Part shown: positions 1 through 5,376 of the stretch, in pieces | Numbering within the stretch: the first letter of the stretch is position 1 | Layout: every line of letters begins with the position of its first letter | NCBI GenBank assembly: GCA_002309575.1 | Contig: DBXP01000040.1 | Span: 14,335-19,710 of the forward strand | Source of the DNA: a bacterium UBP6_UBA1209 | GTDB taxonomy: Bacteria; UBP6; UBA1177 | DNA: 5,376 nt | Direction: 5' to 3' | Program-made: the position numbers and the translations under genes | The notes under the pieces: model-generated | Told to the model about the DNA's origin: nothing | The model's database searches: none | The model's input: only the letters and a program-made list of their open reading frames with translations

Positions 1-1223
1 TCTTCGCTGCCCGTGTCGGTCGGATCTTCATTGCCTGTGTCAGTCGGATCATCGTAACCTGTATCGGTCGGATCATCACTGCCGGTATCTGTCGGATCCT
101 CTTCCGGGAAAACAGACCAAGCGGCGCTCTCTATTTCGTAGCAGTCGCCGCCCTCAACAAACGACGTTTCGAAAGTGTCGTCATCGATTTCCGCTTCTGC
201 AAGTTTGACGGTAAGGATGCCCTCGTAATAAGGGTAGTCGTCATCCGAAAAATCGGTCCTTGTGATCTGGAGCGTTCCGCTCTGCTGATAGAACTGGCTC
301 ACGTACGAATACTGTTCGCTTTCTGCATTGTATTCATACAGATACATCTGCACGCACTGGCTGCAGGTCTCGTAACTTACGTTGTCTCCCGTGCCCAGAT
401 CGTAGCTTCCGACCGCTGCGTAATTTGTCCAGCTTTCCGAACTGGTCGGCGCATAGATCGACAGCGAAAGGAATCCGGCATGGTTTGCCGGGAGGCCTGA
501 CAGATCGTACGTTACGAGGTTGTTCGGGTAATAATAATTCTCCGAGTCTACATAGTATTCCATCGCCGGATCGAAAGAGAGGCCTGTGCACTCGCCGGAC
601 CCGGTATCGCCTGTATCACCGGGAACCTCGGTGTCGCCCGTATCGCCGGTGTCGCCGTCATCCGAGAAATTCGACCATGCCGCGCTCTCAACTTCGTAGC
701 AGTCGCCGCCTTCAACAAACGACGTCTCGAAAGTGTCGTCATCGATCTCCGCTTCTGCAAGTTTGACGGTAAGGATGCCCTCGTAATAAGGGTAGTCGTC
801 ATCTGAAAAATCGGTCCTTGTGATCTGGAGCGTTCCGCTCTGCTGATAGAACTGGCTCACATACGAATACTGTTCGCTTTCTGCATTGTATTCATACAGA
901 TACATCTGCACGCACTGGCTGCAGGTCTCGTAACTTACGTTGTCTCCCGTGCCCAGATCGTAGCTTCCGACCGCTGCGTAATTTGTCCAGCTTTCCGAAC
1001 TGGTCGGCGCATAGATCGACAGCGAAAGGAATCCGGCATGGTTTGCCGGGAGGCCTGACAGATCGTACGTTACGAGGTTGTTCGGATAATAATAATTTTC
1101 CGAGTCTACATAGTATTCCATAGCAGGATCGAAGGAGAGGCCTGTGCACTCGCTCTCAGCAAACAGTTCAAGCGACGCCAGAGATACTAAAAGCGCAATC
1201 GCTAAAATAAAATGTCTTTTCAT
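1..1223 (-). CDS. Secreted protein with two near-identical Cys-containing modules and Asp/Thr/Gly-rich linkers (partial, 3' end missing)
   Basis: The frame is open from the ATG at 1223-1221 to the left edge (407 full codons, no stop seen). The start is supported by GGGAG seven bases upstream and by a signal peptide: MKRH, a hydrophobic core at about residues 5-18, and a likely signal peptidase I site after LFA (residue 22). Mature layout: module 1 (25-187), linker GDTGDTGDTEVPGDTGDTG (about 190-208), module 2 (211-373), then four DPTDTG octapeptide repeats (about 376-407). Each module has four cysteines (near its start, CxxC in ETCSQC, and GGDC) and many Tyr, Ser and Asp residues, suggesting an extracellular beta-rich fold. 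From memory, the motifs GSYDLGTGDNxxYETCxxC, FYQQSGTL and VEGGDC resemble an uncharacterised family of secreted proteins in Myxococcota; a database search would be needed to confirm this. No enzymatic motif is seen. Adhesin, surface-layer or binding roles are guesses. More modules or an anchor may lie beyond the edge. Confidence 0.88.
   Translation of the reverse strand, partial: MKRHFILAIALLVSLASLELFAESECTGLSFDPAMEYYVDSENYYYPNNLVTYDLSGLPANHAGFLSLSIYAPTSSESWTNYAAVGSYDLGTGDNVSYETCSQCVQMYLYEYNAESEQYSYVSQFYQQSGTLQITRTDFSDDDYPYYEGILTVKLAEAEIDDDTFETSFVEGGDCYEVESAAWSNFSDDGDTGDTGDTEVPGDTGDTGSGECTGLSFDPAMEYYVDSENYYYPNNLVTYDLSGLPANHAGFLSLSIYAPTSSESWTNYAAVGSYDLGTGDNVSYETCSQCVQMYLYEYNAESEQYSYVSQFYQQSGTLQITRTDFSDDDYPYYEGILTVKLAEAEIDDDTFETSFVEGGDCYEIESAAWSVFPEEDPTDTGSDDPTDTGYDDPTDTGNEDPTDTGSE
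3..98 (-). repeat. 24-bp tandem repeat encoding four DPTDTG octapeptides
   Basis: Four 24-bp units (ending at 26, 50, 74 and 98 on the plus strand) each contain a version of GTCGGATC and encode, on the minus strand, DPTDTG followed by two variable residues (SD, YD, NE, SE). Silent differences between units show that the peptide is conserved. The array reaches the window edge, so the total copy number is unknown. It probably forms an extended acidic spacer between modules or before a surface anchor. Confidence 0.88.
103..594 (-). repeat. Direct repeat copy 2 (module 2 of the secreted protein), 492 bp
   Basis: This is the second copy of the 492-bp unit, encoding residues 211-373. In the first 153 residues of the module all ten base differences from copy 1 are silent. 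The last ten or so codons carry eight differences that change three residues (V to I, N to V, S to P). The boundary with the linker is therefore where divergence begins. Confidence 0.95.
661..1152 (-). repeat. Direct repeat copy 1 (module 1 of the secreted protein), 492 bp
   Basis: This copy matches 103-594 at a constant offset of 558 bp, with 18 mismatches counted by eye (about 96% identity). It encodes residues 25-187. The two copies are fully identical over 862-1085. Both copies lie inside one gene in the same frame, so this is an intragenic domain duplication and not a mobile element. No terminal inverted repeats or target duplications are seen. Confidence 0.95.
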
Positions 1224-1230
1224 TTTTCTT

Positions 1231-1235
1231 CTCCC
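1231..1235 (-). promoter_or_regulatory. Ribosome binding site of the leftward secreted-protein gene
   Basis: On the minus strand GGGAG is followed by seven bases and then the ATG at 1223. It fixes the start in front of a clear signal peptide. Confidence 0.75.
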
Positions 1236-1267
1236 AAAATTAATAAAAAAGCGTAACTGCTGAAAAC

Positions 1268-1298
1268 ATTTTTGTCTGCAAACGTAGATAGAAGTCAA
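1268..1298 (-). promoter_or_regulatory. Weak candidate promoter for the leftward gene
   Basis: On the minus strand a good -35 (TTGACT, 1298-1293) is followed by a 19-base spacer and AAAAAT (1273-1268), which matches four of six bases of a -10. The spacer is long and the -10 is poor, so the call is tentative. It would give a leader of about 35-40 bases. No clearly better candidate was found in this interval. Confidence 0.3.
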
Positions 1299-1342
1299 GA
1301 AAAAAGGACGAGACAAAAAAGAGTTCCGGATTTCTTCCGTCG

Positions 1343-1370
1343 TTGATTTCCATATAATTTATGGTATTAT
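1343..1370 (+). promoter_or_regulatory. Sigma70-type promoter with extended -10 for the large surface-protein gene
   Basis: TTGATT (1343-1348), a 16-base spacer and TATTAT (1365-1370), preceded by TGG at 1362-1364, form an extended -10. Transcription would begin near 1377, giving a leader of about 60 bases. A perfect TATAAT at 1353-1358 lies just upstream but has no convincing -35 at the right distance; it could be an alternative -10. Confidence 0.6.
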
Positions 1371-1423
1371 ATCAGGTTTAGAAAGTAACTGAAACGGCTC
1401 TTTTGATATTTTTAACATCTCTC

Positions 1424-1429
1424 AGGAGG
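1424..1429 (+). promoter_or_regulatory. Ribosome binding site AGGAGG that decides the start at 1436
   Basis: A full AGGAGG is followed by six bases and then ATG at 1436. Two upstream in-frame starts are less likely: the ATG at 1430 directly abuts the AGGAGG, and the TTG at 1403 lies upstream of it. Starting at 1436 also gives a normal signal peptide beginning MKKLK. Confidence 0.85.
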
Positions 1430-1435
1430 ATGCAG

Positions 1436-4400
1436 ATGAAAAAATTAAAGGCTTTGATTTTCCTTTTTTGCACAATTCTTGTCTTTTCCCTTTTCGGTGA
1501 CGGCGAGGGAGAAGGCGGCCAGGACGACAGCGGAAACCCCTCTACCGGCAAGCAGATCGGCGGAGAACCGGTTAAAAGCTGGGCTGACGGCAGCCAGGAC
1601 TTCTTCGTCATGTTCAACTCGAACCTTGACGACCTGATCAAGCTCAAAGGCTTGGACGAAGAGGCGAACCCGCAGGGCGACACCTGTCTTGAGTCAAGCA
1701 AATTCAAACTGACCTCGACGCACCTTCCGAAGGATGCGATCATCGAGGAGGCATATCTTATCTGGATGACAGCAATAGATCCGGACAAGCTCAACCCTCA
1801 GATCGTCACTCTTGCAGAAGGCGACGATTCTGATCCTGATTCGGAACCGGCTCCAGACGACGACAGCGACGCTGAGCAGCAGTCGGATACCGATGCAGAT
1901 ACGACCTCAGATGCCGACACCGAAACTCCGGATGCCGACGAAGACCAGGCTCCCGCCGGACAGACCTGCGAAGAGACGGGTAAAATCTCGACCGACAACA
2001 AGGTCACGCTTTCATTCACCCAGAGCTCTGCAGAGACAAATATCAACCACACAAAGGAGATCGTCGCTCTGCAGCACTGCATCGACCCTGATGCACTGGA
2101 ATCTCCGACCTTCGACTTCGAAAGCATCGTCTATAAATCGTCGGTATCGACAGGCTGCAGCGATACTGAAATCGGCGAATCCCAAGGCGAAAAGAGGATC
2201 GGTTACTACACCTACCGCGTCAATGTCACGGACTTCTTCGCTGAAGTTGCCCAGAAGAACGAAAACGCAGGCAACAGCGAAGACAATATGTTCCACGGCG
2301 ACTACGTTGTCAGCGGGATCGACTGCACCGACCACGACTACTACAAGTGCAACACCACGATGGTAAGTACATGGGCGCTTGTCGTAATCTACCGTTCACA
2401 GAACATCCGCCCCAAAAAGATCTATTTCTACAACGGTCTCGGATTCATTTACAACAATAAATCCGTTGCAAACGTAACGGGCTTCGAGCTTCCGAACTAT
2501 GCGACGGCACGTCTTACGACCTACTTCGCAGAGGGCGACCCGAGCCTCATCGAACCCACGCTCGAAAACATGGAAGAAATCACCATCATGGGCGACAACG
2601 ATGATGCAAGGCTGCAGGGACCTTACGTTCTGACCAACTCATGCAACCCGAGAGAGATGGGCTACACCGAGGTTTACAACTCGCAGTCCTCGATCGCAGG
2701 CTGGGATCCGAATGTAGCCAACCCGATCGAGTGCGTAACCGGCGGCCAGGGCGACATCAAGTACGGCGTCGACGTCGACACTTTCATCCTTGACTCGTCA
2801 AAGGTCGCAAACCTTCAGGCCCACATGCCGAAAGGCGGGACCAAGCTCGACATCACGCTCGGCGTAAACCAGGACGCGATCTTCACCAACTTCATGATCT
2901 TCTCGGTCGACAACAAAGGCGCGAACTTCGATATTCCGGCGGAAGCGAGCGACACGACAAAATCGAAGCTCAACTTCCCGAAAGACCGTGAAAAACATTT
3001 CTGCGGATGTCCTGTAAGCGCAGGCGTGACCGAAGAGGATTACTACTGCCAGCATGTCAACATCAGCCGTGAGTTCTACTACTTCATCAAGGTCCAGAAC
3101 TGGGGCGACGACGATGCGGAAAAGGTCAAGGTCAAGGATGAACTTGACAAGAACCTCATTTACATTCCGGGCACGACCGAAATGGCGACAGACTGCACCC
3201 CGACATCCGACGTATGCACCGACTGGACAGTCATTCCGGATAAGGACGGCGGCTCCTTCCCGCTTTCAGGCGAAGGCGTGACCGTCAGCGCAAAGATGGA
3301 AAAATGCAACCAGAACGATTATACATGCAAAAATACGATCCTCATCAGATACAAAGTTAAACCGAAGGACGGGATCGCAAAGAACTATGTCTTCAACAAC
3401 ACCGCCGAGATCTCCGACGAAGAGGGAAGAAAGGAAGATTCCTTCTACAAGACGAACAAGTCCTTCCCGCTCAAACTGAAACCCGTCTCGTGTGTAACAG
3501 ATACCGTCTGCCCGTCACCGACACCTGAAATGTGCGGCGGCGTCCGTATCGATTCGAACAAGGAGTGCGATTCGGCGAATCCGTGTCCTACCGGCTATCT
3601 CTGCAGCGAGGCGTTCAAATGCGTCGACGATCCGTCGGTAACCTGCACCGATTCAGCAGTAACGCTTGCTGCCGGCAAAAATACGCCTTCAAGCGACAGC
3701 ACCATCATCATCCCGAAGGACAACGGCGGAGAGCCTCTTGTTGTCGGTCAGTTCACGCTCAAGTCCGACACCTGTGACTCGACGAAGATGTTCAACCTTG
3801 ATTCGGTCATCGTCCACATCACGACACGCGGCAACGACAACAACTTCTCGTTCCATGATTACGAGCTGATCTATGACGCTGACGGAGACGGAATATACAA
3901 CGATGCAGTTGACTCAGTCATCAGCACCCAGGAATCGACCCAGTTCACCAACTACATCAAATTCTTTGTCAGGACCAATGCCAAAAAGTACTTCAGCAGC
4001 AAGCTGAACCACTTCCTCGTCCGTACGAAATTCACATACGGCAAAGAAGAGATCGCGAAGGATACGACTTTCAATTTCTACGTTGAATCGTATGCATCGA
4101 TCGGCGTTTCCGACCTCGGCACAACAACTGTCAACCTTGACAGCGCTCCGCTCGAATTTGCTTCATTCTCGCTTGAACCGACAGGCAAATTCTTCATCAT
4201 CTCGGCAGACGCTCAGAACAGCATCACAGTTCCGCCGATCGCCGAAATGAACAACAACATACCTGTTCTCAAGGTCAGAACGAAATCACTTGGCTCTGCG
4301 AACAAGATAACGAAGTTCAAACTCAGCGTTCCGTCAAACGTCACGGCAAGGTTCGGCGACAAGAACGGAATAACAGGCGTTTCAATCTGGGTAGACACCA

Positions 4401-4843
4401 ACAACGACAACAAGGGCGATATCAAGATCGCAGAAAAGACAAAATTCGAGCCGGGCGAAGGCAACAAGATCGAGTTCAGAGAGTTCCTGCAGCCGCTCGA
4501 ATACCTTGAAAACGAAGAGAAGTACATCCTTATCTATGTCGACTTCAACATGACAAGCAGCGAGCCTCCGATGACTGGCAAGATCCAGATCCCGAGAGGC
4601 GCTCTCTCCTTTAAAAAGGCTGACACAGACGAGGCTGACACGGACGTCTACGAACTTCCGGTATCTTCAAAGACTTACACCTACTTCTGCGAAGAGGGCG
4701 ACGACACTTGCGCTACCACGAAGAAAAAAGGCGGCTGCGCTGTAACCGAAATCGAGACCGACTCGACCGCAACGGTTGTAGTTCTCGTTCTTTCGGTCCT
4801 TTCGCTCCTCGGCCTCGCTGTCAGAAGAGAAAACCTGTTCTAA
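1436..4843 (+). CDS. Large cell-surface protein: signal peptide, DUF11-like domain, Cys-rich segment, paired beta domains, MYXO-CTERM-like tail
   Basis: This is a complete 1135-residue exported protein. Residues 1-20 are a signal peptide (KKLK, then ALIFLFCTILVFSLF); no lipobox or clear AxA site is seen. Residues about 40-500 are a beta-rich region with hallmarks AYLIWM, TYRVNVTDFF (259-268), WALVVIYRS (313-321) and DVDTF (446-450), a pattern I recall from secreted proteins preceding DUF11 domains. An acidic Asp/Ser/Thr linker interrupts it at 129-171. Residues 540-675 look like a DUF11 domain (YFIKVQNWGDDDAEKVKVKD, then NNTAEI). Residues 686-737 hold eight cysteines. Two related beta domains follow (about 738-895 and 900-1083), each with an Asp/Asn-rich loop (DADGDG at 814-819, DTNNDN at 987-992) that may bind calcium. 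The tail has KKKGGC (1096-1101), a hydrophobic stretch (about 1112-1129) and RR, like MYXO-CTERM sorting signals cleaved by myxosortase. It is probably a structural or adhesive envelope protein; no catalytic motif is visible. Confidence 0.9.
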   Translation: MKKLKALIFLFCTILVFSLFGDGEGEGGQDDSGNPSTGKQIGGEPVKSWADGSQDFFVMFNSNLDDLIKLKGLDEEANPQGDTCLESSKFKLTSTHLPKDAIIEEAYLIWMTAIDPDKLNPQIVTLAEGDDSDPDSEPAPDDDSDAEQQSDTDADTTSDADTETPDADEDQAPAGQTCEETGKISTDNKVTLSFTQSSAETNINHTKEIVALQHCIDPDALESPTFDFESIVYKSSVSTGCSDTEIGESQGEKRIGYYTYRVNVTDFFAEVAQKNENAGNSEDNMFHGDYVVSGIDCTDHDYYKCNTTMVSTWALVVIYRSQNIRPKKIYFYNGLGFIYNNKSVANVTGFELPNYATARLTTYFAEGDPSLIEPTLENMEEITIMGDNDDARLQGPYVLTNSCNPREMGYTEVYNSQSSIAGWDPNVANPIECVTGGQGDIKYGVDVDTFILDSSKVANLQAHMPKGGTKLDITLGVNQDAIFTNFMIFSVDNKGANFDIPAEASDTTKSKLNFPKDREKHFCGCPVSAGVTEEDYYCQHVNISREFYYFIKVQNWGDDDAEKVKVKDELDKNLIYIPGTTEMATDCTPTSDVCTDWTVIPDKDGGSFPLSGEGVTVSAKMEKCNQNDYTCKNTILIRYKVKPKDGIAKNYVFNNTAEISDEEGRKEDSFYKTNKSFPLKLKPVSCVTDTVCPSPTPEMCGGVRIDSNKECDSANPCPTGYLCSEAFKCVDDPSVTCTDSAVTLAAGKNTPSSDSTIIIPKDNGGEPLVVGQFTLKSDTCDSTKMFNLDSVIVHITTRGNDNNFSFHDYELIYDADGDGIYNDAVDSVISTQESTQFTNYIKFFVRTNAKKYFSSKLNHFLVRTKFTYGKEEIAKDTTFNFYVESYASIGVSDLGTTTVNLDSAPLEFASFSLEPTGKFFIISADAQNSITVPPIAEMNNNIPVLKVRTKSLGSANKITKFKLSVPSNVTARFGDKNGITGVSIWVDTNNDNKGDIKIAEKTKFEPGEGNKIEFREFLQPLEYLENEEKYILIYVDFNMTSSEPPMTGKIQIPRGALSFKKADTDEADTDVYELPVSSKTYTYFCEEGDDTCATTKKKGGCAVTEIETDSTATVVVLVLSVLSLLGLAVRRENLF

Positions 4844-4889
4844 TACATTAAATATTTCCTAAAATCTCCCCTTTTTACCTTTATTTTTT

Positions 4890-4901
4890 CACAAATTTGT
4901 G
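4890..4901. promoter_or_regulatory. 12-bp perfect palindrome, possible operator
   Basis: CACAAATTTGTG is its own reverse complement and lies between the surface-protein stop and the aldehyde dehydrogenase start. It has no loop, so a dimeric DNA-binding protein site is more likely than a terminator. It does not match the CRP or FNR consensus. AT-rich DNA can form such a palindrome by chance. Confidence 0.35.
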
Positions 4902-4951
4902 CTACTAGTCCGAAGTTTTAATGGTCAATCTCCTTTTGTCTTCGGAAAAAG

Positions 4952-4973
4952 AGAGGTCATTTAGAGGTCATTT
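4952..4973 (+). repeat. Perfect 11-bp tandem direct repeat upstream of the aldehyde dehydrogenase, possible activator site
   Basis: AGAGGTCATTT occurs twice back to back, 27 bases before the next start codon. An 11-bp period is one helical turn and is the layout used by OmpR/PhoB-type response regulators; the GTCAT core also occurs in the pho box half-site. A third GGTCA lies at 4923-4927, 32 bp upstream of the first copy, about three turns away. The repeat is seen directly; the regulator is inferred. Confidence 0.6.
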
Positions 4974-4989
4974 TTAGTTTCTTTTAACC

Positions 4990-4995
4990 AGGAGG
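4990..4995 (+). promoter_or_regulatory. Ribosome binding site of the aldehyde dehydrogenase gene
   Basis: AGGAGG is followed by AAAA and the ATG at 5000. The four-base spacer is slightly short, but no other start nearby fits the family N-terminus. Confidence 0.8.
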
Positions 4996-4999
4996 AAAA

Positions 5000-5376
5000 A
5001 TGAAATCTGTTAATGTCAGTGAGCTTCTTAAAAGGCTCGGAATCAAAAAGCAAAATTACGGTGCAACGACCGGTTCTTCGAAAGGCTGGCTCAAAACGAC
5101 GGGAAAGAAGCTTGACAGCGTCTCCCCGATCGACGGCAAAGTAATTGCAACTGTTATCCAGGCAACGAAGGATGAGTATGAGATCGTTGCTGCAAAGGCG
5201 AAAGAGGCATTCGAAAAATTCAAAATGATGCCTGCTCCGAAACGCGGACTTATCGTTCGTGAGATCGGTGACGCTCTCAGAAAGTACAAAAGCGACCTCG
5301 GCGCTCTCGTAACTCTCGAAATGGGCAAAATCGCTGTAGAAGGCAAGGGTGAAGTTCAGGAAATGATCGACGTTTC
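5000..5376 (+). CDS. ALDH7-family aldehyde dehydrogenase, N-terminal part (3' end missing)
   Basis: The first 125 codons of an NAD(P)-dependent aldehyde dehydrogenase are present. Landmarks fit the ALDH7 (antiquitin) branch: NYGATTGSSKGW (19-30), SPIDGKVIATV (42-52), PAPKRG (78-83), REIGDALR (87-94), LEMGKI (106-111) and EGKGEVQEMID (114-124). Family members oxidise alpha-aminoadipic semialdehyde (in equilibrium with piperideine-6-carboxylate) in lysine breakdown; bacterial relatives are often named pcd or amaB. The family is usually about 500 residues, so roughly a quarter is visible. The nucleotide-binding site and the catalytic Cys and Glu lie beyond the edge, so activity and exact substrate cannot be judged. 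There is no signal peptide, so the enzyme is cytoplasmic. It is 156 bp downstream of the surface-protein gene, with its own ribosome binding site and a repeat that may be an operator, so it is probably transcribed independently. Confidence 0.93.
   Translation, partial: MKSVNVSELLKRLGIKKQNYGATTGSSKGWLKTTGKKLDSVSPIDGKVIATVIQATKDEYEIVAAKAKEAFEKFKMMPAPKRGLIVREIGDALRKYKSDLGALVTLEMGKIAVEGKGEVQEMIDV

Noticed and set aside
1..98. Regular 24-bp repeat as a CRISPR array
   Set aside because: There are no unique spacers; the units are contiguous and encode a regular octapeptide.
334..1149. Pair of similar 85-codon open frames on the minus strand (334-591 and 892-1149)
   Set aside because: They lie out of frame inside the duplicated modules of the larger minus-strand gene, and they resemble each other only because the DNA is repeated.
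103..1152. Long direct repeats as an insertion sequence or integron-like element
   Set aside because: The copies are in frame within one exported protein, encode no transposase and have no inverted ends, so they are duplicated protein modules.
1327..1339. Small inverted repeat CGGA...TCCG upstream of the rightward promoter
   Set aside because: A four-base stem with a five-base loop is expected by chance and does not line up with any recognised operator.
1798..2335. Open frames of about 110 codons on the minus strand and 184 codons on the plus strand overlapping the acidic linker region
   Set aside because: Low-complexity Asp/Ser/Thr codons leave other frames free of stops. These frames have no family features and no ribosome binding site, and the main frame has clear domains.
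2768..2779. 12-bp palindrome made of two adjoining GTCGAC sites
   Set aside because: It is inside the coding sequence and simply encodes Val-Asp-Val-Asp in a conserved DVDTF motif.
4930..4953. Imperfect stem-loop CTCCTTTT / AAAAAGAG as a terminator for the surface-protein gene
   Set aside because: The stem is AU-rich with a mismatch and an eight-base loop, and no run of T follows directly. T-rich tracts at 4871-4889 have no hairpin before them, so no intrinsic terminator is called.

Overview
The window holds parts of three genes: two divergent genes for secreted or surface proteins, and the start of a metabolic gene. The style points to a Gram-negative bacterium related to Myxococcota/Deltaproteobacteria. 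The evidence is Asp/Thr-rich linkers (DTGDTG, DPTDTG, DTDADTTSDAD), a DUF11-like domain, a C-terminal Gly-Gly-Cys/hydrophobic/Arg-Arg tail resembling MYXO-CTERM, and strong AGGAGG ribosome binding sites. Base composition looks balanced rather than very GC-rich, so a lower-GC or uncultured relative (for example gut or rumen) is more likely than a classic soil myxobacterium. This placement is inferred from protein style, not from a marker gene.

Positions 1-1223 (minus strand) are the 5' part of a secreted protein made of a signal peptide and two nearly identical 164-residue modules. The modules are separated and followed by low-complexity Asp/Thr/Gly linkers; the gene runs off the left edge. 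Positions 1224-1435 are a divergent intergenic region with a good extended -10 promoter for the rightward gene and a weaker candidate for the leftward one.

Positions 1436-4843 (plus strand) encode a complete 1135-residue cell-surface protein. It has a signal peptide, a large N-terminal beta-rich region interrupted by an acidic linker, a DUF11-like domain, a Cys-rich segment, two related beta domains with Asp/Asn-rich loops, and a C-terminal sorting-type tail. Positions 4844-4999 are AT-rich and contain a 12-bp palindrome and a perfect 11-bp tandem direct repeat, both possible protein-binding sites. Positions 5000-5376 (plus strand) are the first 125 codons of an ALDH7-family aldehyde dehydrogenase, cut by the right edge.

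The two divergent genes share an export signal and acidic-linker style and may be co-regulated parts of the cell envelope. The aldehyde dehydrogenase has its own leader and ribosome binding site and shows no functional link to them. No RNA gene, CRISPR array, insertion sequence or phage gene is visible.
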